A stretch of 64,000 nt of DNA from Clostridiales bacterium (GTDB taxonomy: Bacteria > Bacillota > Clostridia > Peptostreptococcales > Anaerovoracaceae), in the NCBI GenBank assembly GCA_015058275.1, contig SVCQ01000007.1, forward strand, positions 1 to 64,000, written 5' to 3'. A model generated the notes under the pieces. That model was not told where the DNA came from, did not search any database, and saw only the letters and a program-made list of their open reading frames with translations. The stretch's first letter is position 1. The number at the start of each line of letters is the position of its first letter. Shown one piece after another: positions 16,180 through 25,732 of the stretch. The position numbers and the translations under genes are program-made.

Positions 16180-16908
16180 ATGGACAAAAGACCTGTACCG
16201 ACCCATGTAGGGATAATTATGGACGGCAACGGACGCTGGGCCAAGGCCCACAACGTTCCGAGAGTGATGGGGCACAATGCCGGCATGCAGGCGATGAAGA
16301 AGATAGTCATCGCTTCATCCGAGCTCGGCATCAAGTACCTCACTGTTTATGCGTTCTCAACCGAGAACTGGAAGCGCAGCACCGAAGAGGTGAACGGCAT
16401 ATTCAAGCTCATCGTCAAGTACGTCAATTCCGAGCTCGAAGAACTCGACAAGAACAACGTCCACATCAATATCTTCGGCGAGTACGACATGCTGCCCAAG
16501 GCATCCGTCGATGCCATCAACAGGATGGTGGGACGCCTTGATGCCAATGACGGTCTGGTATTCAATATCGCTCTCAACTACGGGGGCAGAGACGAGATAT
16601 TAAAGAGCGTCAGGTCTCTTGTATCCGAGTGCGTCAGAGAGGGCAGGGACCCTTCGGATCTGACCGAGGATGATATCTCAAGATATCTGTACTCGGGCAG
16701 CGCTCATTTCGATGTGCCTGATCCTGATCTCATCATCAGGACGAGCGGAGAGGAGCGCATGTCCAACTTCCTCACGTGGCAGGCTGCCTACAGTGAGCTC
16801 ATGTTCACCGATACGCTGTGGCCTGACTTCACTCCCGAGGAGTATGCGGAGATGATAGACGCATACGCAAACCGCGACCGCCGTTTCGGTGGACGCAAAT
16901 CTGAATAA
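16180..16908 (+). CDS. uppS: Undecaprenyl diphosphate synthase (cis-prenyltransferase)
   Basis: 242 residues. The cis-prenyltransferase signature HVGIIMDGNGRWAK is near the N-terminus (catalytic Asp about residue 15), and the C-terminal motif DLIIRTSGEERMSNFLTWQAAYSE contains the conserved RTSGE-R-SNFL. It condenses FPP with isopentenyl diphosphate to form the C55 lipid carrier for cell wall synthesis. The region just upstream has only a weak Shine-Dalgarno and the inverted-repeat element, so translation may be affected by that structure. dxr and ispG downstream supply its precursors. Confidence 0.96.
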   Translation: MDKRPVPTHVGIIMDGNGRWAKAHNVPRVMGHNAGMQAMKKIVIASSELGIKYLTVYAFSTENWKRSTEEVNGIFKLIVKYVNSELEELDKNNVHINIFGEYDMLPKASVDAINRMVGRLDANDGLVFNIALNYGGRDEILKSVRSLVSECVREGRDPSDLTEDDISRYLYSGSAHFDVPDPDLIIRTSGEERMSNFLTWQAAYSELMFTDTLWPDFTPEEYAEMIDAYANRDRRFGGRKSE

Positions 16909-16923
16909 GGTATTGGATAGGAC

Positions 16924-18060
16924 ATGATCAAAAAGTTAAAAGATCTGTATAACGAAGAATATTCGGTAAAGTCGATCTATGTCATCAAGACGGCGATGAT
17001 CATCTTCATACTGGGGATGATCGTCTACTATCTGGCGGGCAGGACAGACTCGGCGATGTCGTTCCTCGGCGCCTTCATGAAACCGCTGATACTCGGCATG
17101 TGCTTTGCATACCTGCTCAGCCCTCTGACATCAAAGCTTGAGAACAAAGTGCTCGGCGGACTCAAAAAGGACAAGACGAGGAGGGTCCTGTCGGTGCTTC
17201 TCACAGTACTGATAGTGCTGGTGGCCATCGTGGGACTTATCATGGTGGTGGTGCTTACCATCACAAAGAGCGTTTCGGCTCTCAACTTCGCAGATATGAA
17301 GGCCTTTGTCATAGGGCTTGCCGCCCAGTTTGAGGATTTCTGGGACACCATACAAAAGACCCTCGAGAGCCTCAATATCAATTTAGGCAGCGTAGGAGAC
17401 ATGGTCGGCAAGATATTCAGCGGAGTCAAGAACGCCGCGACGCTTCTGCTCTTTGCGATGATATTCGCGATCTACTTCCTGCTTGATTCAGGCCTCAGAG
17501 TCTACTGGGGAGATGTGCTCAATTCCTACACCAGCGAGAAGACGAGAGTAAAACTCAAAGAGCTCGCATCGGATGCGGACAAGGTCTTTTCGGGATATAT
17601 CAGAGGGCAGTCGTTTGACGCTCTGCTTGTGGGCATCATGGTATCCATCGCGCTTCTCATCGCGGGAGTGCCTTACGCAGTCGTCATCGGCATACTTACG
17701 GGTGTCGGCAACCTCATACCTTACGTCGGCCCTGTAGTGGGATTCGGCTCGCTCATAGTGGTGTGCATCGCCGAGGGCTCGATAGGACATCTCGTTGCCG
17801 GCGGCATCATCCTGATACTTGTCATGTTCGTGGACGGCAATATCATTAATCCGAGGGTGCTCAGCAGCAGCGTAGAAGTACATCCTGTACTCGTTATCGT
17901 AGCGCTGCTTGCAGGCGGCAGGGTCGGAGGCATCGTAGGCATGCTGGTATCAGTGCCGGTCGCGGCATTCTTGAAGATACAGTTTGAAAAGTATCTGGAA
18001 GCCAGGAAGGCCCGCATGGCGCTTCAGGAACAGGCTGATCCGGATGGAATGGGAGAATAA
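16924..18060 (+). CDS. AI-2E family permease (multi-pass membrane protein)
   Basis: 378 residues with about seven membrane spans: one near 22-41, further ones near 48-65 and 93-115, then a soluble insert (about 120-180), and a cluster from about 180 to 360. The C-terminal region includes TGVGNLIPYVGPVVG and MFVDGNIINPRVLSSSVEVHPVLVI, the AI-2E transporter (former UPF0118) signature. Relatives export diverse small molecules or act as antiporters; despite the name, autoinducer-2 transport is not implied. It lies between uppS and cdsA, 15 bases after uppS. Confidence 0.88.
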   Translation: MIKKLKDLYNEEYSVKSIYVIKTAMIIFILGMIVYYLAGRTDSAMSFLGAFMKPLILGMCFAYLLSPLTSKLENKVLGGLKKDKTRRVLSVLLTVLIVLVAIVGLIMVVVLTITKSVSALNFADMKAFVIGLAAQFEDFWDTIQKTLESLNINLGSVGDMVGKIFSGVKNAATLLLFAMIFAIYFLLDSGLRVYWGDVLNSYTSEKTRVKLKELASDADKVFSGYIRGQSFDALLVGIMVSIALLIAGVPYAVVIGILTGVGNLIPYVGPVVGFGSLIVVCIAEGSIGHLVAGGIILILVMFVDGNIINPRVLSSSVEVHPVLVIVALLAGGRVGGIVGMLVSVPVAAFLKIQFEKYLEARKARMALQEQADPDGMGE

Positions 18061-18069
18061 TAAAGCGAT

Positions 18070-18888
18070 ATGAAGACAAGAATCATTTCAGGCCTTATAA
18101 TGGCGCCTCTTCTGGTGGTGCTCTACTTCGGAGGAATAGTACTCTGGATCGCGGCTCTTCTGATAGCTCTTGTGGGAGTTCATGAATTCTGCAAGGGCTG
18201 GAACAACATAGACGTGCATCCGTCAAAGGAGATCTGCTATGTGATGACAGTGCTGCTCTTCCTGACGAGGTTCGTGCCTGCGAGCGGCAGCGTGCCGGCA
18301 TACTACCAGAACATGATGCTGATGGCGATATGGATGTTCATCGCAGTCGCCATCGGACTCATCTACGGATGGAAGATAAACGAGAGGAGAGCCTATGATG
18401 CGGCGACTACAGTGACCGCAATGGTATACATCCCGTTCTTCACATACCACATGACGCTCATCGACAGGACGGAGTACAGGCTCTTCATCTGGATCGTAGT
18501 GATCGCGGCCTTTGGCTCGGACATCTTTGCCTACTTCACGGGATACTTCCTCGGCAAGCACAAGATGGCTCCAAACCTAAGCCCTAAGAAGACCATAGAG
18601 GGCGCTGTCGGCGGACTGATCGGAAGCTCGCTCTTCGCATGGCTCTTCGGATTCATATTCATGAGAGAGATGGCTGCTGTATGCCTCGTGCTCGGACTTG
18701 TCGGAGGAGCTGCGGGCATGGCAGGAGACCTGACCGCATCCGCGTTCAAGCGCAAGATGGGCATCAAGGACTACGGCAATCTCATCCCGGGACACGGCGG
18801 TATCATGGACAGATTCGATTCAGTCATATTCGTAGCGCCTGTCGTATACTATGTTATCTGCGCACTGACGGGCATACTGGCTGTTTGA
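18070..18888 (+). CDS. cdsA: Phosphatidate cytidylyltransferase (CDP-diglyceride synthase)
   Basis: 272 residues, polytopic. The C-terminal signature is clear: AFKRKMGIKDYGNLIPGHGG followed by IMDRFDS, with the acidic metal-binding residues, and an upstream SDIFAYFTGYFLGKHKMAPNLSPKKTIEG block (read in two parts). It makes CDP-diacylglycerol from phosphatidate and CTP, the precursor of phosphatidylglycerol and cardiolipin; the cardiolipin synthase gene at the window end and plsX, plsY and gpsA belong to the same route. Standard uppS-cdsA-dxr-rseP order. Confidence 0.95.
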   Translation: MKTRIISGLIMAPLLVVLYFGGIVLWIAALLIALVGVHEFCKGWNNIDVHPSKEICYVMTVLLFLTRFVPASGSVPAYYQNMMLMAIWMFIAVAIGLIYGWKINERRAYDAATTVTAMVYIPFFTYHMTLIDRTEYRLFIWIVVIAAFGSDIFAYFTGYFLGKHKMAPNLSPKKTIEGAVGGLIGSSLFAWLFGFIFMREMAAVCLVLGLVGGAAGMAGDLTASAFKRKMGIKDYGNLIPGHGGIMDRFDSVIFVAPVVYYVICALTGILAV

Positions 18889-18905
18889 TGGTGATTTAAA
18901 CACGA

Positions 18906-20084
18906 ATGAAAAAAGTACTTATAATGGGGAGCACCGGTTCCATCGGGACCCAGGCGCTCGAGATAATCCGTAATAACAGTGACAGATTCAAAGCTGCCGG
19001 CCTTACTTGCAGAAGCAGGGTCGACAGCCTTTGCTCACAGATAAAGGAATTCAGACCTGAAGCCGTATGCGTCGGCAATGCAGAGGATGCGGCGAGGGTC
19101 AAATCTGAATTTCCTGATGTTGAAGTGACATACGGGGACGAAGGTCTTGTAGAGACAGCGGCCATGGACTGCGACATAGTGCTCAATTCACTCATGGGCA
19201 TAAGCGGTCTGGCGCCTACGTATGAGGCTATATCCCGCGGCAGGGACATTGCTCTTGCCAACAAGGAGACTCTCGTGGCCGGAGGCAGGCTCGTGACAGA
19301 TCTGTGCAGGGAGAAGGGAGTAAAGCTCCTTCCTGTGGACAGCGAGCACAGCGCAATATTCCAGTGCCTTGAGGGCAATGCCGGCAGGAAGATCAGGAGG
19401 ATACTCCTCACAGCATCCGGCGGCCCGTTCAGAGGACGCAGCTACGAGTCCATGAAGGATGTCACCATAGAGCAGGCTCTCAATCATCCGAAGTGGAGCA
19501 TGGGATCCAAGATAACCATCGACTCCGCCACAATGATGAACAAGGGCCTCGAGGTCATCGAGGCCAGATGGCTCTTCGATGTGCCCGGCGAGAGGATAGA
19601 TATCCACGTCCACCCGCAGAGCATAGTCCACTCGATGGTCGAGTTCATGGACGGTTCTGTGATGGCCCAGATGGGCATGCCGGACATGAAGATACCTATC
19701 GGTCTTGCTCTTAACTATCCGGACAGGCTGAGCCTCCTGCCTGAATTCAGCGGCAGGGACGAGGACCGCACAACTGACGGGAGCCTTGACCTGTTTACCA
19801 CCGGCAGGGATCTCACATTCGAGCAGCCTGACCGCAGGGTGTTCAGATGCATAGACCTCGCATATGAGGCGCTCAAGGAGGGAGGATCCGCACCCGTTGT
19901 CATGAACGGTGCCAACGAGGAGCTCGTGGCGATGTTCCTCGCGGGCAGGATAGGCTTCCTCGACATACCTGAGACCATAGAGAAAGTTATGTCCCACGTG
20001 GGACACACAGAGCCTTCATCGGTCGCAGAGGTACTGGACATAGACAGAGAAGCCAGAAGACTGGCAAAGGAATATGTAAAGTAG
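18906..20084 (+). CDS. dxr: 1-deoxy-D-xylulose 5-phosphate reductoisomerase
   Basis: 392 residues. The NADPH-binding N-terminus is KKVLIMGSTGSIGTQALEII. The catalytic region contains LLPVDSEHSAIFQCLEG (metal-binding Asp and Glu), LTASGGPFRG and HPKWSMGSKITIDSATMMNKGLE. It forms 2-C-methyl-D-erythritol 4-phosphate, the first committed MEP step, and is the target of fosmidomycin. ispG lies two genes downstream. The stop codon lies inside a 22-bp near-palindrome (20073-20094). Confidence 0.97.
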   Translation: MKKVLIMGSTGSIGTQALEIIRNNSDRFKAAGLTCRSRVDSLCSQIKEFRPEAVCVGNAEDAARVKSEFPDVEVTYGDEGLVETAAMDCDIVLNSLMGISGLAPTYEAISRGRDIALANKETLVAGGRLVTDLCREKGVKLLPVDSEHSAIFQCLEGNAGRKIRRILLTASGGPFRGRSYESMKDVTIEQALNHPKWSMGSKITIDSATMMNKGLEVIEARWLFDVPGERIDIHVHPQSIVHSMVEFMDGSVMAQMGMPDMKIPIGLALNYPDRLSLLPEFSGRDEDRTTDGSLDLFTTGRDLTFEQPDRRVFRCIDLAYEALKEGGSAPVVMNGANEELVAMFLAGRIGFLDIPETIEKVMSHVGHTEPSSVAEVLDIDREARRLAKEYVK

Positions 20085-20094
20085 ACTTTACATA
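20073..20094. promoter_or_regulatory. 22-bp near-palindrome across the dxr stop, second copy of the desulfurase-thiI site
   Basis: The core GTAAAGTAGACTTTAC (20076-20091) is one central base away from the perfect palindrome at 11030-11045, and here symmetry extends three further bases each side with a single central mismatch. It covers the dxr stop codon and ends 27 bases before the rseP start. No T-tract follows. It may be an operator for a factor that also acts at thiI. Confidence 0.55.
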
Positions 20095-20121
20095 ATATAT
20101 ACGGAACGGAGATAAGATAAA

Positions 20122-21135
20122 TTGAAGACAGCGATACTTTTTGTATTGATGCTGCTGGTGCTGGTCATACCTCACGAATGGGGACACATGATGGTGGCCA
20201 AGCTCTGCGGCGTATGGGTAAAGGAATTCTCAGTGGGCATGGGCCCGCTGATCTTTCAAAGAAAGAAAGGCGACACTTTGTATTCGCTTCGTCTGCTTCC
20301 GCTCGGAGGATACTGCATGATGGAAGGCGAGGAAGAGGCTGTTGACAGCCCGACTTCCTACAGCAGCAAGTCGTATCCTCAAAAGATCGCCATACTGCTG
20401 GCGGGCGTCACGATGAACGTCATAATAGCGCTCGTCGTCGTGACCATAGCCATCTGCATCACGGGCATCGTCACCACGACGCTTTCGGATGTCACTCCGG
20501 GTTCTCCGGCTTATGAGGCCGGACTCAGGGCGGGAGACACCATCACGGCTGTCAACGGCAGCCCGACAAAGGAGTGGAGCGATGTCGTGACGGGCATCGA
20601 CAGCTACGAGCCGGGCGGCAAAGCCCTGGAAGTCACATACGAGCGCGACGGCAAGGAAGCCGAAGCTGAGATCGTGCCTGAGTATAACGAGGAGAGACAG
20701 GCCTATCTCATAGGCATAACCGCGGGCACCACAAAGAACTTCTTCAAATGCGCCGCGAGGGGACCTGCAGCCACATGGGAGCTCAATAAAGCCATGCTCA
20801 AGGGCTTTGCCATGCTCTTCAGCGGCAAGATAGGCAGGAACGACGTCGCAGGCCCTGTGGGACTTGTCAAGGTCGTTGATACCGCAGCGGGATACGGGCT
20901 CACCTCGTATCTGACCCTGCTGGCTCTTGTGAGCCTCAACCTGGCGCTCTTCAATATCCTGCCTATACCGGGACTCGACGGAGGCAAGATATTCTTCATC
21001 CTGCTCAAGATCATATCCGGAGGCAGGATCACTGACGACATGGAGTACAAAGCGACGGTCGCCGGCATGGCTATTCTGCTGATGCTCTTTGTGCTTATCA
21101 CAGTCAATGATGTGATGAATCTCTTCGGCAATTAG
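20122..21135 (+). CDS. rseP: Site-2 intramembrane metalloprotease (RasP/RseP)
   Basis: 337 residues from a TTG start. The first span carries the zinc-binding HEXXH as VIPHEWGHMMVAK (HEWGH, about residues 14-18). One PDZ domain spans about 115-190 (GLRAGDTITAVNGSP). The second catalytic motif is NILPIPGLDGGK near residue 280. It cleaves membrane-embedded segments such as anti-sigma factors and signal peptides. The conserved dxr-rseP-ispG order supports it. The TTG is used because GGAG lies 10 bases upstream and the family N-terminus begins here. Confidence 0.94.
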   Translation: MKTAILFVLMLLVLVIPHEWGHMMVAKLCGVWVKEFSVGMGPLIFQRKKGDTLYSLRLLPLGGYCMMEGEEEAVDSPTSYSSKSYPQKIAILLAGVTMNVIIALVVVTIAICITGIVTTTLSDVTPGSPAYEAGLRAGDTITAVNGSPTKEWSDVVTGIDSYEPGGKALEVTYERDGKEAEAEIVPEYNEERQAYLIGITAGTTKNFFKCAARGPAATWELNKAMLKGFAMLFSGKIGRNDVAGPVGLVKVVDTAAGYGLTSYLTLLALVSLNLALFNILPIPGLDGGKIFFILLKIISGGRITDDMEYKATVAGMAILLMLFVLITVNDVMNLFGN

Positions 21136-21150
21136 GGAGGAAGACATACG

Positions 21151-22218
21151 ATGTCAAGAAAGGTATATTGCGGCGATGTCGCCATCGGAGGAGGCGCGCC
21201 GGTATCGATACAGTCGATGACAAACGTGGATACAAGGGACACTGACGCCCTGGTAAGACAGATCAGCGAGCTTGCGGATGCAGGCTGCCAGATCGTCAGG
21301 TGCGCGATCCCTGACATGGAGGCTGCGGAGTCCTTCGGCAGGGCTAAAAAGCTCGTGAGAGTGCCGCTTGTTGCGGACATCCATTTTGATTACAGGCTCG
21401 CGATCGCAGCCATAGAGAACGGAGCTGACAAGATCAGGATCAACCCGGGCAATATCGGAAGCACCGACAGGGTCAAAGCCGTCGTGGACAAGGCCAGGGA
21501 GCACGACATCCCTATCAGGGTCGGAGTCAATTCGGGTTCGCTCCAAAAGGACCTGATCGAAAAGTACGGCGGGGTCACAGCTGATGCTCTTGCTGAGAGC
21601 GGGGCTGCGATGGTCAGATACATCGAGGACCTCGGATATGACAAGCTCGTCGTATCCATCAAATCATCCAACGTCAAAATGAACTACGACGCTCACATGA
21701 AGCTCAAGGATCTGACTGATGCGGCCATACACGTCGGCATCACGGAGTCCGGCACGCCGAGGAACGGTGAGCTCAAATCCGCGATCGGCATCGGAGCTTT
21801 ACTGCTTGCGGGCATAGGAGATACCATGAGGGTCTCCCTTACAGCTGATCCTGTCAATGAAGTCCTCTTTGCACGTCGCATACTCGAGACGGTCGGCATG
21901 AGAGAGAAGGCCATAGATGTCGTATCCTGCCCGACCTGCGGCAGGACAGAGATAGACCTCATAGGCCTTGCCAATGAAGCCGAAGACAGGCTCATGCCTA
22001 TAGCAGCCGCAAGGGCCAAGGCCGGACGAAGGCCGCTCAAGGTCGCAGTCATGGGCTGCGCCGTAAACGGCCCCGGAGAGAGCAGGGAAGCCGACTACGG
22101 CATCGCCGGAGGACACGGAGAGGGTCTTGTGTTCAGACGCGGCGAGATAATCGAAAAGGTCGCGGAGGACAGACTTGTGGACAGGCTCATCGAGCTTGTG
22201 GAGAAAGACGCCGAATAG
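21151..22218 (+). CDS. ispG: 4-hydroxy-3-methylbut-2-enyl diphosphate synthase (IspG/GcpE)
   Basis: 355 residues. The N-terminal TIM barrel begins with VYCGDVAIGGGAPVSIQSMT and contains NPGNIGS. The C-terminal domain carries the [4Fe-4S] ligands in SCPTCGRTEIDL and MGCAVNGPGE. It performs the reductive ring opening of MEcPP to HMBPP, the penultimate MEP step. GGGAGGAAG precedes the ATG. With dxr upstream it shows that this organism makes isoprenoids by the MEP route. Confidence 0.97.
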   Translation: MSRKVYCGDVAIGGGAPVSIQSMTNVDTRDTDALVRQISELADAGCQIVRCAIPDMEAAESFGRAKKLVRVPLVADIHFDYRLAIAAIENGADKIRINPGNIGSTDRVKAVVDKAREHDIPIRVGVNSGSLQKDLIEKYGGVTADALAESGAAMVRYIEDLGYDKLVVSIKSSNVKMNYDAHMKLKDLTDAAIHVGITESGTPRNGELKSAIGIGALLLAGIGDTMRVSLTADPVNEVLFARRILETVGMREKAIDVVSCPTCGRTEIDLIGLANEAEDRLMPIAAARAKAGRRPLKVAVMGCAVNGPGESREADYGIAGGHGEGLVFRRGEIIEKVAEDRLVDRLIELVEKDAE

Positions 22219-22225
22219 ATAAGCG

Positions 22226-25200
22226 ATGATCAAAATTTCCGAAGACATACTGACAGCCGCTGAGCTTACCGAAGCCAGCGGCAAGAGAAAAGAAGACATA
22301 GATATCGAGATCACAAATGTCGCGGTATCAAAGCTCAGCGGGGGCAAGAGCGTGGCGCTCACAGTAGATGCCAGGCTCAATTTTCTGATGCCCAAAAAGA
22401 CCGAGCGCGTCATGAAGCAGAGGATAGCTTCAAGGATATCCTCGGTCGAGAGGGTCATCGTCAATTACACATACTCGGGCATCAAAGTGCCTGACAGAAG
22501 CGGAGACGACTACTCCGGAGACGGCAGGGCCCCGCAGGGCGGAGGCTGGGCCGGCCGCAGGAGCAAAAAGGACGCGCCTGCATTTGAGAATGCAAACGGA
22601 GAGCTCGTCCTCCTCGGAGCCGACTTCAGAGATGAGCCGGTGCCTTACTCCGAGCTCGGAGCCATGGTGGGCACAAAGGACAAGCCCGTCATCGAAGGCG
22701 AGGTCTTCAAGATGGACTCAATGCCTATCAAGAGCGGACGCGTGCTCATCACCATACTCATAGCATCCGAGGTCAGGACATTCGCCCTCAAGGCATTCAT
22801 ATCCGCCGAAAAGCTCACAGAGTTTGAGGAGAACCTCCACAGCGGCGACATGATACGCGCAAGAGGCGCGATCGAATATGACACCTACGAGCACGAGAAT
22901 CTCATGATGCTGACTTCTCTCAAAAAGGTCGAGAAGAAGCTCAAGGAGGATACATATCCCGGCGGCAGGAGGGTGGAGCTCCACTGCCACACCAAGATGA
23001 GCGACAACGACGGCTTCAACGAGGTATCGGACATCGTCAAAAAGGCTGCCTACTGGGGCCAGCCGGCTGTTGCCATCACCGACCACGGAGTCGTGCAGGC
23101 CTTCCCGGATGCCGCCAAGGAAGCGGCCAAGCAGGCCAAAAACGGAAGGGACATCAAGATCATCTACGGAGTGGAGGGATACCTCTACCCGGATGAGGAC
23201 GCGACCGGCGAGGACGGCGTCATAGACATAAAGAAGAATAGGACTTACCACATCATCATCCTTGCAAAGAACCAGGAGGGACTCAAAAACATCTACAAGC
23301 TGGTGAGCCTGTCCCACATAGACTATTTCTACAAGAGGCCGAGGATACCGCGCTCTGTGCTCGAAGCTCACAGGGAGGGACTCATCATAGGCTCCGCGTG
23401 CGAGGCCGGAGAGGTTTACCGTGCTGTCCTGAACGGGGCGAGCGATGAGGAGCTCGACAGGGTAGCATCATACTACGATTACCTCGAGATTCAGCCTCTC
23501 GGCAACAACCGCTTCCTCATAGAAGACGGCATAGCCGGAAGCGAGCAGGACCTGATCGAAAACAACCTCAGAATCATAAGATCCGCCGACAGGCTCGGCA
23601 AGCTGACTGTGGCGACCACGGACTCCCACTATCCGACCCGCGAGGCTTCCATATACAGGAACATCATCATGGCGGGCATAGGCTTCAGGGATACACCGTC
23701 TGACTCACTCTACCTTCGTACTACAGACGAGATGATGAAGGAATTCTCCTATCTCGGAGACAGGGCGGAGGAGATAGTTATCACCAACACAAACAAGATC
23801 GCCGAGATGGTCGACGGTTCTGTAAGACCGGTGCCGGCAGGGAAGTTCCCTCCGAAGATCGAGGGGGCCGAGGAGACTCTCCGTAACAGCTGCTATGACA
23901 GGGCGAAGTCCATATACGGTGACCCGCTGCCGCCTGAGATAGAGGACAGGCTCGAGACGGAGCTCAGCTCCATCATCGGCAACGGATACGCCGTCATGTA
24001 CATTGCGGCTCAGATGCTGGTAAAGAAATCCAACGAGGACGGATATCTGGTAGGATCGAGAGGATCCGTAGGATCTTCGTTTGCGGCCACCATGGCAGGC
24101 ATCACTGAGGTAAACCCGCTGGCTCCGCATTACGTATGCCCGGAGTGCAAACACTTCGAGTGGTCTGATGAGCCTGACAAATACGATACCGGATACGACA
24201 TGCCTGAGAAGTCCTGTCCTGAGTGCGGGGCCCGCATGAAAAAAGAAGGCCTCAACATACCGTTCGCGACCTTCCTTGGATTCAAGGGTGACAAGGAGCC
24301 TGATATCGACCTTAACTTTGCGGGCGAGTATCAGCCTGTGGCCCACAGATATGTAGGCGAGATATTCGGAGAAAAGAATGTATTCAAGGCCGGGACCGTT
24401 GCGACCATAGCGGACAAGACGGCCTTCGGCTACGTAAAGCATTACATAGAGGACAATCACATAAGCGCCAACAAGTACGACGTGGACTATCTCGTACAGG
24501 GATGTACGGGAGTCAAGCGTACGACAGGTCAGCACCCGGGCGGCATCATCGTAGTGCCTGACGATCACGAGATTTATGAGTTCTGCCCGATACAAAAGCC
24601 GGCCAACAAGCGCGACACTGATGTCATCACGACCCACTTCGATTACCACAAGATCGATGAGAACCTCCTCAAGCTCGACATACTCGGACACGATGTGCCG
24701 CAGCTCATCAGGCATCTCCAGGTAATGACGGGCATCGATCCTATGACGATACCTCTCGATGACAGGGAGACGCTGAGTATATTCACTTCGCTCGACGCTC
24801 TTAAGATCAAAAACGAGAATTACAGATTCACCCACGGCACCTACGCAATCCCGGAGTTCGGCACGAACTTCACGCGTCAGATGCTTGATGATATCAGACC
24901 GACCACGGTATCGGCTCTCATCAAGATGTCGGGCTTCTCGCACGGTACGGCCGTATGGACCGGAAACGCTCAGGACCTCCTGCGCAACGGGACGGCGACC
25001 ATCGATGAGGTAATATCCTGCCGTGACGATATCATGAACTTCCTGATCAGGAAGGGGCTGCCTAACGGCGACGCCTTCAAGATAATGGAGATCGTCCGTA
25101 AGAACAGAGTACTGAGCGAGGAGCAGCTCCAGATGATGAAGGATCACGGAGTTCCTGACTGGTATATCTGGTCCTGCGAGACGCTGCAGTATATGTTCCC

Positions 25201-25726
25201 GCGCGCACACGCGGCAGCGTACGTCATGATGTCCATCCGTATGGCGTGGTTCAAGGTCAATTACCCTGAGGCATTCTATGCGGCCTGGTTTACTTCGAAG
25301 GTGGATAACTTTGATGCGGACATAATCGGGCAGGGTATCCCGGCCGTCGAAAAGAGGATGGACGAGATAGAGAAGCTGGGCAATACCGCGACAGCCAAGC
25401 AGAAGGAGCAGCTCACGGTATATGAGGTAATGTACGAGGCGCTCTCAAGAGGCTATGAATTCGCAGAGCCTGTACTCGGTACAGCGGAGGCCTGCCGGTT
25501 CTCTGTGGTCGACGGAAAGGTGATGCTGCCGTTCAATGCGGTCAGTGGCATAGGAGATACGGCGGCTGAGTCTCTCACGGAGGCTTATGCCGAGAAGCCG
25601 TTCAATACGCTCGATGATGTAAGATCGAGGACGAGACTGTCCGGGACCAACATAGATGATCTGAAGAAACACGGACTCTTTGCGGGGCTGCCTGAGTCGG
25701 CGCAGATAAGCATATTTGATCTGTAG
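22226..25726 (+). CDS. polC: DNA polymerase III PolC-type alpha subunit lacking the exonuclease domain
   Basis: 1166 residues, against roughly 1400-1450 for typical PolC. N-terminal domains 1-150 and an OB fold (about 153-235) precede a PHP domain starting at ELHCHTKMSDNDG (residue 251) and AITDHG. PolC normally carries a DnaQ-like exonuclease inside the PHP domain. Here IIYGVEGYLYPDEDATGEDG (312-331) runs almost directly into IKKNRTYHIIILAKNQEGLK, with no DxE exonuclease motif. The polymerase core is intact: a four-Cys zinc module (CPEC and CPEC), palm aspartates in PDIDLNF and LKLDILGHD, and a full C-terminus. The usual PolC thumb/fingers order supports replicase function; proofreading would have to come from elsewhere. 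It follows ispG by 7 bases. Confidence 0.93.
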   Translation: MIKISEDILTAAELTEASGKRKEDIDIEITNVAVSKLSGGKSVALTVDARLNFLMPKKTERVMKQRIASRISSVERVIVNYTYSGIKVPDRSGDDYSGDGRAPQGGGWAGRRSKKDAPAFENANGELVLLGADFRDEPVPYSELGAMVGTKDKPVIEGEVFKMDSMPIKSGRVLITILIASEVRTFALKAFISAEKLTEFEENLHSGDMIRARGAIEYDTYEHENLMMLTSLKKVEKKLKEDTYPGGRRVELHCHTKMSDNDGFNEVSDIVKKAAYWGQPAVAITDHGVVQAFPDAAKEAAKQAKNGRDIKIIYGVEGYLYPDEDATGEDGVIDIKKNRTYHIIILAKNQEGLKNIYKLVSLSHIDYFYKRPRIPRSVLEAHREGLIIGSACEAGEVYRAVLNGASDEELDRVASYYDYLEIQPLGNNRFLIEDGIAGSEQDLIENNLRIIRSADRLGKLTVATTDSHYPTREASIYRNIIMAGIGFRDTPSDSLYLRTTDEMMKEFSYLGDRAEEIVITNTNKIAEMVDGSVRPVPAGKFPPKIEGAEETLRNSCYDRAKSIYGDPLPPEIEDRLETELSSIIGNGYAVMYIAAQMLVKKSNEDGYLVGSRGSVGSSFAATMAGITEVNPLAPHYVCPECKHFEWSDEPDKYDTGYDMPEKSCPECGARMKKEGLNIPFATFLGFKGDKEPDIDLNFAGEYQPVAHRYVGEIFGEKNVFKAGTVATIADKTAFGYVKHYIEDNHISANKYDVDYLVQGCTGVKRTTGQHPGGIIVVPDDHEIYEFCPIQKPANKRDTDVITTHFDYHKIDENLLKLDILGHDVPQLIRHLQVMTGIDPMTIPLDDRETLSIFTSLDALKIKNENYRFTHGTYAIPEFGTNFTRQMLDDIRPTTVSALIKMSGFSHGTAVWTGNAQDLLRNGTATIDEVISCRDDIMNFLIRKGLPNGDAFKIMEIVRKNRVLSEEQLQMMKDHGVPDWYIWSCETLQYMFPRAHAAAYVMMSIRMAWFKVNYPEAFYAAWFTSKVDNFDADIIGQGIPAVEKRMDEIEKLGNTATAKQKEQLTVYEVMYEALSRGYEFAEPVLGTAEACRFSVVDGKVMLPFNAVSGIGDTAAESLTEAYAEKPFNTLDDVRSRTRLSGTNIDDLKKHGLFAGLPESAQISIFDL

Positions 25727-25732
25727 GGGATA

